A DNA stretch of 57,228 bases from Flavobacteriales bacterium (GCA_947444925.1 CANFBW010000017.1:1-57228); one strand, 5' to 3'. Numbered from the stretch's first letter, positions 8,401 through 17,558 are shown. Notes: generated from the letters alone by a model not told the origin. Made by a program: numbers and translations.

Positions 8401-10003
8401 AGAAACCCGCAGTTGCTAAATTGATAAGCATAATCTGCACATCGGTATTTTCCATGTGCACAAAGTCGGCAAAACCTTCAAAATAAAACACGTTGTTTTT
8501 GTTGTTGCGCGTGTCAACATAACGCTTAACAATGTACAGCGGGTGTTGCTCAGCCATCCCTTGCAAGGCCATGAATTTTTCTTCATCATATAGATTAGAC
8601 GATTCCAAATGCATCTCGTGCGTACTTGACCCGATAATAGCACTCATTTGAATTTCAGGTTCATTGATTTTCCAGCGCATCCACTCCACATCTATGTCAA
8701 CATCGTGGTAAGAATCGTAATAAGGCGACAAAGACAATCCTTTTTTATCGCGAAACAAAGTGATTTCGTTGTTTTCTTTGAGGTATTTAAATTGCAATGT
8801 AGGGTGAAAAATAGTGTCGTTTTTTAAAAAAATATAAATCGCGGCATCTCCCGAAACCATTCGATCGTCGCTGATAGAGAAGTTTTCTGAACTGACCTCC
8901 ATCGTTTTTTTATTGTTGTACTTGAACACCAGTTTTGCACGCTCTTCGGCAGTACCTTGACCAATAAACTTCGCGCCTTTGATGAAGAATCCTCCATCAA
9001 AATCGATATTGGGCATGATACTTTCAATTTTAACTCTTTTACTGTACGAGCGGAAACGCGGATAACCCGCATTATTCGTATCAATGTCGGCTTGTAACTT
9101 CTCTTCCAGTTTACCTTTTAATGCATAATCAAAATATTTACTATTGAAATAAGTTACCGAATCAGCTTCGTAATGCGACGACTGTAAGTGTATAGAATAC
9201 TTGTTCAGCAAAGCGTAAGACTGCTTTTCAGGCACGCCTGCACGGAGCCAATTGACCTTGCCACCTACTCCATAAAAGCGATTGCTCTTAGGGTAAAAAA
9301 CACCTTTGGTTTCATAGATAAACGCTGTATCTCGTTTGGAAATACAATACAATGTCATCGGATTGGCAAACACAATTTTGGGTAATGAATCGTAGTCAAA
9401 AGTGAAGTTTTTTGAAGTACCGGTCCACGTCGTTCCCTTCGACACATATATAGATCCGTACAAGAACAAATTGTTTGACGTCGCTAAAAAAGAGCCGAAA
9501 CTCTTGCGATTTCCACTCATCAATTTATTGAGTGTAGCATTCCACGCATCAAAAGAATCTTCATTTTGATCGCTAATAATCAATCCCAAAAGTGCAGTAA
9601 TGTAATCGCGAAAATCGGGCATCGCCTTCATTCGTTTAAGCAGCATGAGATCACACATATTGAAAATCTCAGCTGTTTGATATTCACTGAATTTTCGTGT
9701 TACATTAGAATACACAAATGAACTTTGAATTTCCAGCGCCTTTGTTCTGCTGTGAAATGCATCGTTAGCCTTCTTATACATCTTCTCTTCCTTCTTCGGA
9801 TCCATCGGCGGAAAAGGCCATGCAGCATTAAATTCCGCCATTAAACCATCGGCCTCATCAGGATTGGCAAGCATCATGAAGTCGTAAAGTTCTGTGAAAA
9901 ACTTTTCATTTTCATGGGTAAACGACTTCAATTGCGTGTTTTGAGCCGACAGCGAAACAGCGCCCAGCAGCACTATTAAAAGAAGAGAAAACTTTTTTAC
10001 CAT
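5408..10003 (-). CDS. Very large exported protein of unknown function
   Basis: A 1531-residue protein with a signal peptide (MVKKFSLLLIVLLGAVSLSAQ). There are no further membrane segments, no T9SS sorting domain and no lipobox, so it is probably periplasmic or associated with the inner face of the outer membrane. The first 200 residues look helical; most of the rest is repetitive beta structure with recurring patterns such as F-K-Y-D-D-F-R-I-D and NADSIRFF, and several stretches that pair 'object' and 'line' strands like a beta-solenoid or bridge protein. I recognise no enzyme motif. It is the last gene of the DUF1599-DoxX-tpiA-prmA operon, 14 bp after prmA. An envelope-building or lipid/LPS-bridge role is possible but unproven. 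Confidence 0.75.
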   Translation of the reverse strand: MVKKFSLLLIVLLGAVSLSAQNTQLKSFTHENEKFFTELYDFMMLANPDEADGLMAEFNAAWPFPPMDPKKEEKMYKKANDAFHSRTKALEIQSSFVYSNVTRKFSEYQTAEIFNMCDLMLLKRMKAMPDFRDYITALLGLIISDQNEDSFDAWNATLNKLMSGNRKSFGSFLATSNNLFLYGSIYVSKGTTWTGTSKNFTFDYDSLPKIVFANPMTLYCISKRDTAFIYETKGVFYPKSNRFYGVGGKVNWLRAGVPEKQSYALLNKYSIHLQSSHYEADSVTYFNSKYFDYALKGKLEEKLQADIDTNNAGYPRFRSYSKRVKIESIMPNIDFDGGFFIKGAKFIGQGTAEERAKLVFKYNNKKTMEVSSENFSISDDRMVSGDAAIYIFLKNDTIFHPTLQFKYLKENNEITLFRDKKGLSLSPYYDSYHDVDIDVEWMRWKINEPEIQMSAIIGSSTHEMHLESSNLYDEEKFMALQGMAEQHPLYIVKRYVDTRNNKNNVFYFEGFADFVHMENTDVQIMLINLATAGFLIYDVTGGKITVQPRLFHYLYSKSKKVDYDNISIHSDIAEKPNATLSLLDHDMVVRGVGKVTLSASRKVFIYPSHGELVLHQNRDITFGGAVKSGMMECFGKSFDFKYDDFRIDVVNADSIRFFAPLKEQDKESGQIKMERVKSTIEHVNGNILIDKPNNKSGLKTDSFPQFPIFNSTTDSYVYFDKRNELGPVYDRSKVFFHVLPFTLDSINTLSRESIELEGSFSSGGIFPDFDEKLKVMADHSFGFTHPAPKEGVPIYGGKATYFMDINVSNRGIRGDGKLDYLTSTTYSKDFIFYVDSVNAVAQSFEIREQKEGTEYPSAKGENDRIHFEPYKDKMLSSKIDKAIEMYGKQAKLNGTLIYGPQKLGGYGVVDFENAELSSKDFNFKNRIFQADTSDFKLKAAETTDGGIAFATKNVNSKIDFDKREGEFIANGGASFVDFPVNQYVCYMDQFKWFMDKYELELSTSKGEAKTGESAAGANDLDLSGSEFISTHPKQDSLKFISPKANFDIRNYVIKAHEVKYINVADARVYPSDGEVVVEKAAKMRSLDSAKIVANNLTQYHTILNSHVDIHAKRDYDASGDYDYVDVDGGKQIIHFANIRVDTTYQTIASGVVEEAQIFTLSPQFAYKGKASIAANKKGILFEGGTKLKHDCSKDKPWIAFKSEIDPANVMIPVDTSVSVFGDARIRIFNGFNITNDSTGVYPVFMGSKKIYSDDNVIAASGFLKYDSDTKEYQISNKDKLRERNFPGNYVSMNTETCKSEAEGKMQLAFKSGQLAIGVAGNIAGSKEDTTHLDVVMTLDFILDAGMWKQMVENIEGNPGLLPVYNNRPVYEHALRDMIGKEKADKLISDLALYGAFKRFPDELKHNLVFNDLKMVWNKGKSSFVSQGPIGIGSMDNKQLNKYVDGYVQIERKRTGEEYSMYLKIDEKTWYFFTYSKGVMACLSSVEAFNNIITSLKPDKKEFKGKKDEDPYTFTLSTDRKLKLFLMKMEGE

Positions 10004-10017
10004 AGTGCGTTTTGTTT

Positions 10018-10854
10018 TTATTTAAAACATTTGATCAATGCAAAATTTCCAGTGCTGTTCGACTGCATTTTGTCAAAGATTAAGCCAAGACTTGCGATTT
10101 TATCTTTCAACACATCAACATCCTGTTCTAGAAAGCCACTCAACAGCAAAACAGCTCCTGAATCCATTGCCGCGGTGTAGCGCTGCATGTCGGCCAGCAA
10201 AATATTTCTATTGATATTTGCCAGCACCACTGCAAACCCTTTGTTGTCAATCAATGCAGCATCACCCAACAAAGTAGTAATGTGATGACAATTGTTGCGC
10301 TCCACATTTTCAATGCAATTTTCATAAGCCCATTGATCGTTGTCAATGGCAATAAGGTCAATAGCGCCCAATTTTTCGGCAAGAATAGCCAAAATACCGG
10401 TACCACTGCCCATGTCTAAAACACGTTTACCCTTCCATTCAATGCTCTTCATCTCCTCCATCATCAGCATAGTTGTTTGATGATGCCCAGTGCCAAAAGA
10501 CATTTTAGGTTCAATCACAATTTCAACCTCAAACTTTTTGTCGATTAGGTGAAAAGGCGCGCGCACCAAGCACCACGTTCCAATTTCAATGGGTTGAAAA
10601 GAACTCTCCCAATTGGCATTCCAATTGGTAGCAGGAATCACACTGTACTCATAGCTTGCTTCTACTTCAGCAATGTGTTCGGCCAATAGTTCTTGAATGA
10701 CATTTTCTTTAAAATCCTTTTTTTTGATGTAGGCTTTAAAACCTTTGTCAAACTCTTCAAAGGTATCGTAATCCAATTCCACCAAGGTCGACATAAAAAT
10801 GTCAGACCATGGTGCAACAGGATGGAGCGCAATGCGCACTTCTATGTATTCCAC
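10018..10854 (-). CDS. prmA: Ribosomal protein L11 methyltransferase
   Basis: A 278-residue protein that should trimethylate ribosomal protein L11 in the cytoplasm with S-adenosylmethionine as donor. The N-terminal half (about 1-110) is the L11-recognition domain. The C-terminal half is a Rossmann methyltransferase with motif I VLDMGSGTGILAILAEKLGA, the acidic motif LIAIDNDQWAYENC and the ANINRNIL motif that stands where other enzymes have NPPF. F-G-T-G-H-H-Q-T-T just before motif I is also typical of PrmA. Length is slightly below the usual 290-300. It lies 9 bp after tpiA in one operon, an arrangement common in Bacteroidota. Confidence 0.93.
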   Translation of the reverse strand: MEYIEVRIALHPVAPWSDIFMSTLVELDYDTFEEFDKGFKAYIKKKDFKENVIQELLAEHIAEVEASYEYSVIPATNWNANWESSFQPIEIGTWCLVRAPFHLIDKKFEVEIVIEPKMSFGTGHHQTTMLMMEEMKSIEWKGKRVLDMGSGTGILAILAEKLGAIDLIAIDNDQWAYENCIENVERNNCHHITTLLGDAALIDNKGFAVVLANINRNILLADMQRYTAAMDSGAVLLLSGFLEQDVDVLKDKIASLGLIFDKMQSNSTGNFALIKCFK

Positions 10855-10863
10855 TTTTTTAAA

Positions 10864-11622
10864 TTAAAAAGAAGCAACCAATGCCAAGAAATCTTCTGCT
10901 TTTAATGCAGCGCCACCAATCAAGCCGCCGTCAACATCTTTTTTACCAAAGATCTCCACTGCATTGTCAGGTTTACAACTACCGCCATACAAAATACTAA
11001 TTTCTTCAGCCACTGCAGCACTGTATTTGTCGCTTAACAATTTGCGAATGAAAGCGTGAATTTCTTGTGCTTGATCAGGAGAAGCGGTTAAGCCCGTACC
11101 TATCGCCCAAACTGGTTCATATGCAATCACCACTTTTTTCACTTCTTCAGCCGACAAGTGAAACAACTCGTCGTTCATTTGACGCTGCACCACTTCAAAA
11201 TGTTTGCCTGCTTCTCTTTCTTCCTTCACTTCACCATTGCAATAAATTGGTTTCAATCCTTTTGCCAATGATGCATTTATTTTTTTGGCAATGCTTGCAC
11301 TGCTTTCATTAAAATATTGACGGCGCTCAGAGTGACCAATAATTACGTACTCAACACCAATCGCCTGAATCATTCCCGTTGAAATTTCACCTGTATAAGC
11401 ACCATTTTCTTCTTGGTGACAGTTTTGTGCCGATATTTTAACAGCACTTCCAGCCGCAGCCTTCACCGCTTCTGTTAATGTAACATAAGACGGAGCAACA
11501 ATCACTTCTACTCCTGCGCCCTGACCATTTGCCAAGCCAGCTTTAATTGACTCAATCAGACTCAATCCTTCCGAAAGATTTTTGTTCATCTTCCAATTTC
11601 CTGCAACGATTTTTTTTCTCAT
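10864..11622 (-). CDS. tpiA: Triosephosphate isomerase
   Basis: A 252-residue cytoplasmic enzyme that interconverts dihydroxyacetone phosphate and glyceraldehyde 3-phosphate. It is a complete TIM barrel: catalytic Lys in VAGNWKMNKN near the N-terminus, catalytic His in YVIIGHSERR, catalytic Glu in VIAYEPVWAIGTG followed by loop 6, and the phosphate-binding YGGSCKPDNA and GGLIGGAAL near the end. Its ATG overlaps the stop of the upstream DoxX-family gene by 4 bp (ATGA), so translation is probably coupled. Length and motifs are normal. Confidence 0.98.
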   Translation of the reverse strand: MRKKIVAGNWKMNKNLSEGLSLIESIKAGLANGQGAGVEVIVAPSYVTLTEAVKAAAGSAVKISAQNCHQEENGAYTGEISTGMIQAIGVEYVIIGHSERRQYFNESSASIAKKINASLAKGLKPIYCNGEVKEEREAGKHFEVVQRQMNDELFHLSAEEVKKVVIAYEPVWAIGTGLTASPDQAQEIHAFIRKLLSDKYSAAVAEEISILYGGSCKPDNAVEIFGKKDVDGGLIGGAALKAEDFLALVASF

Positions 11623-12872
11623 AACTCTTTAGCGTAATTTATATTTAGTTTTTCCATTAAATCTTCAAAATCAGGGAAGTCATTGATGTGCCACTGTCCG
11701 CGCACCACGCCACCTTCAATCAATACCAATCCGGGATTTGAGCGAATGATGGTTTTCAACACCGTGCCATCACTGCTGTAAAAAGGATATGCTGTTTGCA
11801 ATTGATGGCGAAAAGCGCCAATCATATCGGTACCCGAAGCGGTAAGGCCATAAAAATGCATTCCTTCTTTTTCGGCAAATTTTGCAAATTCGTTGATTTG
11901 TACAAACTCTTCGGCAGTTGATGTAGAGGGTTTAAATCCAACGGCAACCTGTCCTTCCTTTTGAAAGTCACCCAACTCACCAAGGTCGTGCATCACCAAT
12001 AAAAAAGTATAACCTGAATCGTTCAAAATAGCAGGCAACAGGTCGGCGCCATCTTCATCAAAAATCACAAAGTCACTTATTTTCGGCTCTATGCCAGGTT
12101 TGATGACCTCTTGACGAATACTCACGTATTTCCATGTTTCTGCATCCATCGGATATTCTAAAAATTCTTGTTCGGCACCCGTTTTCAAATTTTTCATGAC
12201 ATAGTAATTCTTCATCACAGGATCTATCCGCACCATTTGTTCCTTTAAATTTTCACCAATGGCGTAAGCTCTAAAGTCAATGAGCGGCAAATGGCGATAG
12301 GTATAAATCACAAAAAGTGTTGAACACAGCAACGATACACCAAAAGTCATTCTGTCGCCAGCCTGTTCAAAAAGAGAAAAAATTGAATTTCGGTAAATAA
12401 ACAAAACAACTATAAACACCAGTAAAATTAAATCTTTAATAAAAGACTCAAACGGTGTCAGCTTAATAGCGTCACCAAAACAACCACAACCAGTAACAAT
12501 TTTAAACTTCCACGACACAAAGGTGAGGAAGGTAAAAAACACAATCATGCCCAACATAGCGGTAGACACCCATTTCATTTTGGTACCTGTAATGGTACAA
12601 ACACCCAGCACAATTTCAAAAATCACAATAAACATCGCGAGCGGAAGTGCTATATCGTGCAACAATTGAAACTTCCAAACCAATAGATCGAGCAACCAAT
12701 CAGGCAACCACGAAGTGTGCGTATCCAAACGAAATTGCATTTTATCACCAAACACCTCAAAATATTCTTGCAATTTATAGGAGAAACCCACGGTGTCGTT
12801 GGCCTTTATAAAGCCTGAAAAGATGAAGAGGCCACCTACCAATATTCTAGAAATCCAAATAATGATTTTCAT
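11619..12872 (-). CDS. DoxX / BT_3928-family membrane protein
   Basis: A 417-residue inner-membrane protein. The first 200 residues form about five membrane segments of the DoxX type (ISRILVGGLFIFSGFIKANDTVGF near the start, and a GCGCFGDAIKLTP motif with paired Cys in a loop). The C-terminal 200 residues form a soluble domain resembling a thioredoxin/AhpC fold without an evident CxxC. This two-part layout beside tpiA matches the Bacteroidota family named after BT_3928. The exact function is not known; DoxX proteins are linked to redox and sulfur handling. It follows the DUF1599 gene by 12 bp. Confidence 0.85.
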   Translation of the reverse strand: MKIIIWISRILVGGLFIFSGFIKANDTVGFSYKLQEYFEVFGDKMQFRLDTHTSWLPDWLLDLLVWKFQLLHDIALPLAMFIVIFEIVLGVCTITGTKMKWVSTAMLGMIVFFTFLTFVSWKFKIVTGCGCFGDAIKLTPFESFIKDLILLVFIVVLFIYRNSIFSLFEQAGDRMTFGVSLLCSTLFVIYTYRHLPLIDFRAYAIGENLKEQMVRIDPVMKNYYVMKNLKTGAEQEFLEYPMDAETWKYVSIRQEVIKPGIEPKISDFVIFDEDGADLLPAILNDSGYTFLLVMHDLGELGDFQKEGQVAVGFKPSTSTAEEFVQINEFAKFAEKEGMHFYGLTASGTDMIGAFRHQLQTAYPFYSSDGTVLKTIIRSNPGLVLIEGGVVRGQWHINDFPDFEDLMEKLNINYAKEL

Positions 12873-12884
12873 AACGACTAATTT

Positions 12885-13421
12885 TTAGTTCAAACGAATG
12901 AGTGCAAACACGCTGTAATTGATCATATCTAAGTAATTCGCATCAATGCCTTCCGACACGATGGTAGCGCCTTTATTGTCTTCTATTTGCTTCACGCGCA
13001 AAATTTTCATGAGTATCAAATCAGTCAGCGAACTCACGCGCATATCTCTCCACGCCTCGCCGTAATCATGGTTTTTATTGAGCATTAAATCTTTTGCTTT
13101 TTCTAAAAAAGAGCGGTGCAATTTTTCAATTTCGTCGTGCGATAAGGTATCGTTCATCTCTACGCCTTTTTCGAGCTGAATCAAAGCCATTGCGCAATAG
13201 TTAATGATGCCAATATACTCTGAAACCACTCCCTCATCAACTTTTGAAAAACCTTTGTCTTCAATCGTTCTGATGCGCTGCGCCTTAATAAATATTTGAT
13301 CGGTGAGCGACGTTGTCCGCAAGATGCGCCATGCAGTGCCATAGTCTTTCATCTTCTTTACAAATAGATTGCAACAATCGTTAACGATTTTATTAAACTC
13401 TTGCTCTGTATTGGTGCTCAT
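12885..13421 (-). CDS. DUF1599 family protein
   Basis: A 178-residue soluble protein made of two similar halves, each with a W-R-(I/D)-(L/M)-R motif followed by SLTD and a conserved LRVKQIED or QRIRTIED segment (LNKNHDYGEAWRDMRVSSL in the second half, KKMKDYGTAWRILRTTSL in the first). This duplicated layout defines DUF1599, also called nucleotide-modification-associated domain 1. Its substrate is not established. It is the first gene of the operon leading to tpiA and prmA and is transcribed divergently from folP with only 16 bp between them, so each promoter must lie partly inside the other gene. Confidence 0.88.
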   Translation of the reverse strand: MSTNTEQEFNKIVNDCCNLFVKKMKDYGTAWRILRTTSLTDQIFIKAQRIRTIEDKGFSKVDEGVVSEYIGIINYCAMALIQLEKGVEMNDTLSHDEIEKLHRSFLEKAKDLMLNKNHDYGEAWRDMRVSSLTDLILMKILRVKQIEDNKGATIVSEGIDANYLDMINYSVFALIRLN

Positions 13422-13437
13422 TGATTAATTTAGCTAA

Positions 13438-14283
13438 ATGAATTTTTCAGTCGTCCAAGATAGCACTTTTCACCATAAATTCAGTCTGAATTGCAGGGGA
13501 AAAATTATCCCTTTATCTACACCGGTGGTGATGGGGATTATCAATTGCACCCCCGACTCGTTTCACAGCGATAGTCGAGCACAAACAACGGACGCCGCAC
13601 TTGTAATGGCAGAGCGGCACTTAGCAGAGGGCGCAACCCTACTCGACATCGGTGCTTGCTCCACCCGTCCAGGCGCTCCCGCAATTTCAATAAACGAAGA
13701 AATCGCACGCATTGTGCCTGTCGTAAAAGCCCTTCGTCAAAATTTTCCCAACGCTTTACTCAGCATTGACACCTTTCAAAGCGAAGTAGTCGCTGCACTG
13801 CTGCCTTTTGGAGTGGATATGATCAATGATGTAAGTGCCGCTGCCGACGAAAAATTATTGGCACTGATTAGCAGACAAAATATTCCTTACGTCTTGATGC
13901 ACAATCAAGATCAACCAAATTACAACAACATTAACGCCGATATTTATCAGTTTTTTCTGCATAAAATGGACGTACTGAAAAAGTATGACATCAAAGATGT
14001 AGTAATAGATTTGGGCTTTGGTTTTGCCAAAGACTTGGCCCAAAACTATCAGGTACTTTCAGCACTGCCCTTTTATAGCAACTTGCACTTACCTATACTC
14101 ATTGGGGTATCGCGAAAATCGATGGTATACAAACTCCTCGATGTTTCGCCTGCCGACGCACTCAATGGCAGCACGGCAATTCACGCGATGGCACTTCTGC
14201 AGGGCGCAAACATCCTGAGGGTGCACGATGTCAAAGAAGCCAAACAGGTGGTCGATATTTTCATGCAATCAAAAGCGCTGTGA
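13438..14283 (+). CDS. folP: Dihydropteroate synthase
   Basis: A 281-residue cytoplasmic TIM-barrel enzyme of folate synthesis that joins 6-hydroxymethyl-dihydropterin pyrophosphate with p-aminobenzoate. Family signatures are present in order: MGIINCTPDSFHSDSR (residues about 30-45, pyrophosphate-binding loop), LLDIGACSTRPGA, ALLSIDTF, MINDVSA, VLMHNQD, a DVVIDLGFGFAKD pterin-site motif and LPILIGVSRKSM. The final motif RVHDVKEAKQ is also typical. It overlaps the following cysteine-cluster gene by 4 bp (GTGA). Confidence 0.96.
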   Translation: MNFSVVQDSTFHHKFSLNCRGKIIPLSTPVVMGIINCTPDSFHSDSRAQTTDAALVMAERHLAEGATLLDIGACSTRPGAPAISINEEIARIVPVVKALRQNFPNALLSIDTFQSEVVAALLPFGVDMINDVSAAADEKLLALISRQNIPYVLMHNQDQPNYNNINADIYQFFLHKMDVLKKYDIKDVVIDLGFGFAKDLAQNYQVLSALPFYSNLHLPILIGVSRKSMVYKLLDVSPADALNGSTAIHAMALLQGANILRVHDVKEAKQVVDIFMQSKAL

Positions 14284-14729
14284 AAAAGCCCAATCAAAAA
14301 CTGATACAGCAGCTGCAAAAGAAAAACCACCGCGATGTGGACGCGATGTTTCACACAGCGCACAACGAGGTTTTCGCATGCACCGACTGCCTTTCCTGCG
14401 CCAATTGCTGCAAAACCACTGGTCCGCTATTCACCAACAAAGACATTGAGCGCATCGCCAAGCACCTGAGAATCACAGCACAAAAATTCATTGAAAATTA
14501 TTTGCGCATCGACGAAGAAAAGGACTATGTATTGCAGAAAGTTCCCTGCTTATTTTTAGATGCCAACAACTACTGCGGTATTTATGAGGTTCGACCAAAA
14601 GCCTGTCGCGAATATCCGCACACCGACAGAGTCAACCAGCAACAACTGCTGTCGCTCACAGCAAAAAACGCGAGTATTTGTCCGGCTGTACAAGACATTT
14701 TAAACAGTATTCAAAAAAAAATAAAATGA
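14280..14729 (+). CDS. YkgJ-family cysteine-cluster protein
   Basis: A 149-residue cytoplasmic protein with the CxxC(8Cys) zinc/iron-chelating pattern of the YkgJ family: CTDCLSCANCCK (about residues 36-47), then VPCLFLDANNYCGIYEVRPKACREYP. The spaced Cys residues probably bind a metal or Fe-S cluster. The specific role is unknown. The start is a GTG overlapping the stop of folP, chosen because it keeps the frame and gives a normal N-terminus. It ends 4 bp from the convergent glycosyltransferase gene, with no obvious terminator between. Confidence 0.88.
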   Translation: MKKPNQKLIQQLQKKNHRDVDAMFHTAHNEVFACTDCLSCANCCKTTGPLFTNKDIERIAKHLRITAQKFIENYLRIDEEKDYVLQKVPCLFLDANNYCGIYEVRPKACREYPHTDRVNQQQLLSLTAKNASICPAVQDILNSIQKKIK

Positions 14730-14733
14730 AAAA

Positions 14734-16182
14734 TTAGCGCTTCGGCACTTTGTTGATTTCATACACCTTCCAAATTGGTGTGCGATCCACCCAACCAGTG
14801 ATATTGATGTTTTTCACCCAATCAGGCAAAGACGTATATACTTCAACATTCTGATGACGCACTGCTGCTTGCACCTCAACTCTGCTTGTCGCAAGAAGGC
14901 AAATCGTATCAGCTGACTGTCGCATTTGCTGCACACTATCTATTTTTTGCACAAGTATATTTGGGCGACGGTAATAGTGAATTTCTAACGCTCTTTCGTA
15001 AGGATTTGGATATGTATAATAAAGCACGGCAGGTTTTTCATATTTATTATACACCAACTCATACAGAGGCACCATGGAATCGGCCGATTTAAAAGCAATG
15101 AGTGCTATAAAAATACCGTTGTATACCCAAAATAGAATAGTAATAAATTTAAAGAATTTAGCCCGCAGCAAGAGGGGCCATTTTTCATTTGCAATTTCTC
15201 CTGCTTGCACTGCCAACAGCGGAACAAAGCCTACCAAGGGAAATAAAAAACGCAATTCCTTATGCCCTATATAACAATGCACCAAAACAAAAGGAACGAT
15301 GGTCCACACCAAAATATCCTTCGGACGCAAGAAAACCAATAAAACAAAAGGCACAATATACAACAAACTAAAGGGCGGAATACCCACGTTAAAGACGTGC
15401 ACGATGTAAAAATACCAAGGAGCGGTGCCGAATCCCGACATTTTATCGAGCAATATATTTTCTTCAAAGTATTTCCAAATACTCAATACCCATTCACCAT
15501 ACAACCAACGATCCATCAATACTCCAACGCCAAACATCACTAAAATACCCAATCCAATTACAAGAACGTTGCTGAATTTATTTTTTTGAATAAAAAGCAT
15601 CCAAGCCAAAAAACCAGCTATCAAAAACATATTTTGATAGCGAAACAAAAACGACAAACCCAACAACAAACCAATGGCAAAATAATGTTTGGCTTTTGCA
15701 TTTTGCCAAATCGCAAACAAGGCAAAAGCAATAACAAAAATGCGTCCAGCCAAATTCTCCGATGAAAAACGAACACTGTTGTATATTGAAAACCAAAGTA
15801 AAAACGACAGCAATACAAAAGTCAACTTGAGTTTTTCTCCTTGTACTTTATCAATGTAAGCCCGAATCAGCAAATGAATGCTCAAAAAAGACAACAGCGC
15901 TGAAAACAAACGCAGTGCAAAATCAACAGTAAAAGGATTGGCTTCGCCGAAAAGTAAAAAAAAGCGATGGGTAACATACACCATAAAAGGCTGAATAGCA
16001 GGACGCATTTGACTTTTAAATTCCCAAGCCAAGTTTGCTTTTTCAGTAAGACCAAGTTTAAGTGCTGCAAATTCCAATACTTGAGCATGTTCATCAGGAT
16101 GAAAAAAACCCTGCGAAAAATATGCTGTCACAACAAACAGTAACGCACCGAGTACATATATCTTATTGTATGAAGAGCGCAT
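14734..16182 (-). CDS. GT22-like membrane glycosyltransferase
   Basis: A 482-residue integral membrane protein with about ten hydrophobic segments. After the first segment it carries FFHPDEHAQVLEFA, the HPDE motif in the first extracytoplasmic loop of the GT22 (Alg9 / PIG-B type) mannosyltransferases, which use polyprenyl-phosphate sugars. A conserved MRPAIQPF and a late GHKELRFLFPLVGF, also typical of the family, support this. In bacteria such proteins probably add a sugar to an exported lipid or glycan. The exact donor and acceptor cannot be read from sequence. It lies downstream of amtB, 32 bp away. Confidence 0.82.
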   Translation of the reverse strand: MRSSYNKIYVLGALLFVVTAYFSQGFFHPDEHAQVLEFAALKLGLTEKANLAWEFKSQMRPAIQPFMVYVTHRFFLLFGEANPFTVDFALRLFSALLSFLSIHLLIRAYIDKVQGEKLKLTFVLLSFLLWFSIYNSVRFSSENLAGRIFVIAFALFAIWQNAKAKHYFAIGLLLGLSFLFRYQNMFLIAGFLAWMLFIQKNKFSNVLVIGLGILVMFGVGVLMDRWLYGEWVLSIWKYFEENILLDKMSGFGTAPWYFYIVHVFNVGIPPFSLLYIVPFVLLVFLRPKDILVWTIVPFVLVHCYIGHKELRFLFPLVGFVPLLAVQAGEIANEKWPLLLRAKFFKFITILFWVYNGIFIALIAFKSADSMVPLYELVYNKYEKPAVLYYTYPNPYERALEIHYYRRPNILVQKIDSVQQMRQSADTICLLATSRVEVQAAVRHQNVEVYTSLPDWVKNINITGWVDRTPIWKVYEINKVPKR

Positions 16183-16214
16183 AATGTATTGCGTTAAACC
16201 CGCCGGCTTAAAAA

Positions 16215-17558
16215 TTACATTTTACCCATATCGAGCGATTCGTCGTGTTGTGACAAATCCAAACCAATTTGTTCCGATTCTTCGGTAACACGCAAAGGAA
16301 TGATCATGTTTGTGAATTTATACAAAATAAAAGCACCTCCAAAAGTAAAAGCCGACACGATCAGCAAAGCCATCATCGACAATGAAAAGTCTTCGAACCC
16401 GCCATAGATCAAACCCGATTTGTGCCCTTCCGCATTGGGAACTCCAGCAAAAATAGCTGTCAAAATCATTCCCATAATACCACCAACACCATGACAGGCA
16501 AATACATCTAAGGTATCATCCATTTTTTTCATCACCTTCCAATTCACCAGCACATTCGATACAATTGCAGATATAAAGCCAAAAAACAAGGCCTGAGGAA
16601 TGGTCACATAACCTGCAGCAGGCGTGATTGCCACCATACCTACCACGGCACCAATGCAAGCACCCATTGCCGATACCTTTCGGCCATTTACCCTGTCGAA
16701 GAAAATCCAAGTCAGCATGGCCATTGCCGAAGCCGAATTGGTGGTAGCAAAAGCCAAAGCGGCACTTTCATTGGCCGCCAAAGCAGAACCAGCATTGAAA
16801 CCAAACCAGCCAAACCACAACATTCCAGTACCCAACAAAACAAAGGGGATGTTGGTAGGCGTATGTTCTTTTTTGTTTCTCTTTCCTAAAACAAGAGCGC
16901 CTGCTAAGGCAGCAAAACCTGCCGACATGTGCACCACTGTCCCCCCTGCGTAATCCAGCACATGGAAAGTGTTTTTCAACAAGCCATTGGGGTGCCAAAT
17001 CATGTGACAAAGCGGTGTGTATATCAATAATGAAAACAAACAAACAAATAGCAAATAAGAAATAAAACGAACACGTTCAGCAAAAGATCCCGTGATTAGG
17101 GCTGGCGTAATAATGGCAAACTTCAATTGAAAAATCGCGAACAACATCAGCGGTATCGTTGGTGCCAAAGTGCTCTCAACACCAGCACCCACATTGTTGA
17201 ACATAAAATAGGTCGTTGGATTTCCAATAAAACCCCATCCACCAACATCTTCACCAAAGGCCAAACTAAAACCAACCGTCATCCACAAAACAGAAATAAC
17301 GCCCAAACACACAAAACTTTGAAGCATGGTAGAAATTGTGTTTTTAGTACCCACCATTCCTCCGTAAAAAAAAGATAGTCCAGGTGTCATCAACAAAACC
17401 AAACAAGAAGAAGTCAATATCCAAGCAACATCTGACCCAACAATGGCGTCGGTATTTTGCGCCAAAGGCGTCACTCCACCTATAAATTCCCAACTAACAG
17501 CAAGGAGTGCAACAAAAACTATCAATGAAAAGGAGATGATCCATCTTTTTTCAACCAT
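16215..17558 (-). CDS. amtB: Ammonium transporter
   Basis: A 447-residue inner-membrane channel for ammonium/ammonia uptake with about 11-12 membrane segments. The Amt signature DYAGGTVVHMSAGFAALAGALVLG is present. The twin pore histidines are in VVHMSAG and FACHGVGGIMG. TPGLSFFYGGMVGTKNT near residue 60 and ITGSFAERVRF also match the family. The N-terminal segment may be a cleaved signal, as in other Amt proteins. The usual partner glnK (PII) is not next to it in this window. A good Bacteroidota promoter lies 40-70 bp upstream. Confidence 0.96.
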   Translation of the reverse strand: MVEKRWIISFSLIVFVALLAVSWEFIGGVTPLAQNTDAIVGSDVAWILTSSCLVLLMTPGLSFFYGGMVGTKNTISTMLQSFVCLGVISVLWMTVGFSLAFGEDVGGWGFIGNPTTYFMFNNVGAGVESTLAPTIPLMLFAIFQLKFAIITPALITGSFAERVRFISYLLFVCLFSLLIYTPLCHMIWHPNGLLKNTFHVLDYAGGTVVHMSAGFAALAGALVLGKRNKKEHTPTNIPFVLLGTGMLWFGWFGFNAGSALAANESAALAFATTNSASAMAMLTWIFFDRVNGRKVSAMGACIGAVVGMVAITPAAGYVTIPQALFFGFISAIVSNVLVNWKVMKKMDDTLDVFACHGVGGIMGMILTAIFAGVPNAEGHKSGLIYGGFEDFSLSMMALLIVSAFTFGGAFILYKFTNMIIPLRVTEESEQIGLDLSQHDESLDMGKM

